From the NCBI GenBank assembly GCA_905221605.1, contig CAJNDS010001509.1, positions 1 to 15,941 of the forward strand: a DNA stretch of 15,941 nucleotides, in the 5' to 3' direction. The notes beneath the pieces are model-generated. The model had not been told where the DNA came from. It did not search any database and saw nothing but the letters and a program-made list of their open reading frames with translations. Source of the stretch: Symbiodinium natans. Taxonomy: Eukaryota; Sar; Dinophyceae; Suessiales; Symbiodiniaceae. A program made the position numbers and the translations under genes. This document shows positions 14,831 through 15,941 of this stretch, piece by piece; the first letter of the stretch is position 1, and every line of letters begins with the position of its first letter.

Positions 14831-15941
14831 TGCCCTCCTCTTGCCTTTTTTTTATAAGGAAATCTTGGATAGAAAATTTCTTTATCTGATCCAATATGAT
14901 CAGAGACCTGAATTCCTCTGAAGGATCTATTTTCTAAGATTTCTTCTAGGGGATCAATTAACGAAGTATGATCATTCATCTTCTATCATATGGAATGAAA
15001 AAAATCAAAATCATTTGGATTCTCTTCTTTGATATCTCTTCGCATCCTCGGAAGATCTGGATTTTCAGAGATTTCTTCTAGAATCTTTTATCGAAGATTA
15101 TGATAATTTAACTTCTTCCGAAATCAATCCAGATTTTTTTGGCGAAGATCGAAATCAACCATTTCATTTCTATCAAATCAAAAATGATTTGAAATTTCCT
15201 GGAGAGAAATTTGAAGATCTTCTTTTCAGATATTTCTTCTGGATTCATTTGGCGAAGATCATGATCAATCATCTTCTATTAAATGGAATGAATATTCATC
15301 AAAATTATTATATTCTATTCTTTGAGATTTCTTCATTTGCAGAAAATAAATCAAATTTGATGAAGAAATTAACCATTCTTTTCTGCAAATCCGAATATGA
15401 TCAGGAATCTCTTGGAGAGGAAATCTTTTTCAGAGATTTCTTCTGGAATCATTTGACGGAGATTTTTTTTTGACGAAGAATGAAATCATTCATTTCATTT
15501 CTATCAAATCAAATATGATTCCATGTCTCCTATAGATAAATCCTCTGAAGATTTATTTTCGAAATTTTTTCTGGATTCATTTGGCGAAGATCTTTGGCGA
15601 AGAATCTAATCATTCATTTCATTTCTAGCAAATCAAATCTAATTGGAGATTTCCTAAAGGAGAAATCCTCTGAGAATCTTCTTTTCAGAGATTTTCTTCT
15701 GGAATCATTGGACGAAGATTTTTGGCGAAGAATCTAATCATTCATCTCATTTCCGATAAATCAAAGATGATTTGAAATTTCCTAATGAGAAATCTCTGAA
15801 GATCTTCTTTTCAGAGATTTCTTCTGGAATCATTGGACGAAGAAATTTTGGCGAAGAATCCAATCATTTATCTCATTCCTGACAGATCAAATATGAATGG
15901 AAATTTCCTAAAGAGAAATCCTCCGAATTCTGAAGATCTTC
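14831..15941 (+). repeat. AT-rich degenerate satellite, period near 127 bp
   Basis: A unit built around TTTTCAGAGATTTCTTCTGG, AATCATTTGGCGAAGATT, GGCGAAGAATCTAATCATT, TTCATTTCTATCAAATC and GAAATTTCCTAAAGAGAAAT recurs. The CAGAGATTTCTTCT anchor or its variants lie near 14929, 15066, 15227, 15431, 15559, 15686 and 15812. Spacing is irregular on the left and 126-128 bp on the right. The palindrome GAAGATCTTC occurs at 15213-15222, 15798-15807 and 15932-15941. The array continues past the window. A 94-codon TTG-initiated frame (15189-15473) and an 82-codon minus frame (14731-14979) overlap repeats. I recognise no protein. Confidence 0.85.

Noticed and set aside
14731-14979. Minus-strand 82-codon frame that looked like a possible organelle-derived coding fragment
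   Set aside because: Its first half has mixed composition, but I could not match it to a family, and its second half reads through the telomeric junction. A protein search would decide.

Overview
This is a gene-free subtelomeric repeat mosaic from a eukaryotic nuclear chromosome. The dominant word is the plant-type telomere heptamer CCCTAAA/TTTAGGG, both as clean arrays and as degenerate tracts. That heptamer is used by most land plants and many green algae, and also by coccidian apicomplexans, dinoflagellates and some other protists. The sequence alone does not settle the lineage; a plant or green alga is my first guess. I found no convincing protein-coding gene, tRNA or rRNA. All the longer open frames lie inside tandem repeats and change or break between copies.

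Layout from left to right. (1) 1-870: an 80-bp higher-order minisatellite (29+29+22 bp), with the G-rich telomere strand on +. (2) 871-1670: T-rich decay sequence, a diverged 147-bp direct-repeat pair and a short unique linker. (3) 1671-4896: the telomeric motif now runs the other way (CCCTAAA on +). Two copies of a 1.2-kb module (1806-3020 and 3689-4896) alternate with telomeric arrays. Each module has 11-bp inverted repeats near its ends, an internal 105-bp tandem duplication, a GAAGGGTTTA-type decamer field and a hairpin. (4) 4897-5405: degenerate telomeric tract and a junction. (5) 5406-12329: thirteen head-to-tail units of a satellite of about 535 bp, roughly half of it telomere-like, with two internal dimer duplications. 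(6) 12330-12446: telomeric array. (7) 12447-12635: a module sharing its left junction with 14106 onward. (8) 12636-13805: a 20-bp minisatellite with a dyad in each unit. (9) 13806-14830: alternating short modules: poly-C, AACGTTTCG palindromes, a 97-bp tandem repeat, a polypyrimidine/polypurine switch and telomere variants with a perfect 55-bp duplication. (10) 14831-15941: an AT-rich degenerate satellite with a period near 127 bp.

No genes work together here. The main points of interest are architectural. Several unrelated repeat families have the telomere heptamer built into their unit. Specific telomere/non-telomere junctions recur. A short motif (CAATTTACTTAAACCTC-like) recurs in modules that otherwise look different. 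One 245-bp patch of satellite unit 3 is so rich in indels, between flanks identical to unit 1, that it looks like unpolished sequence and not biology.
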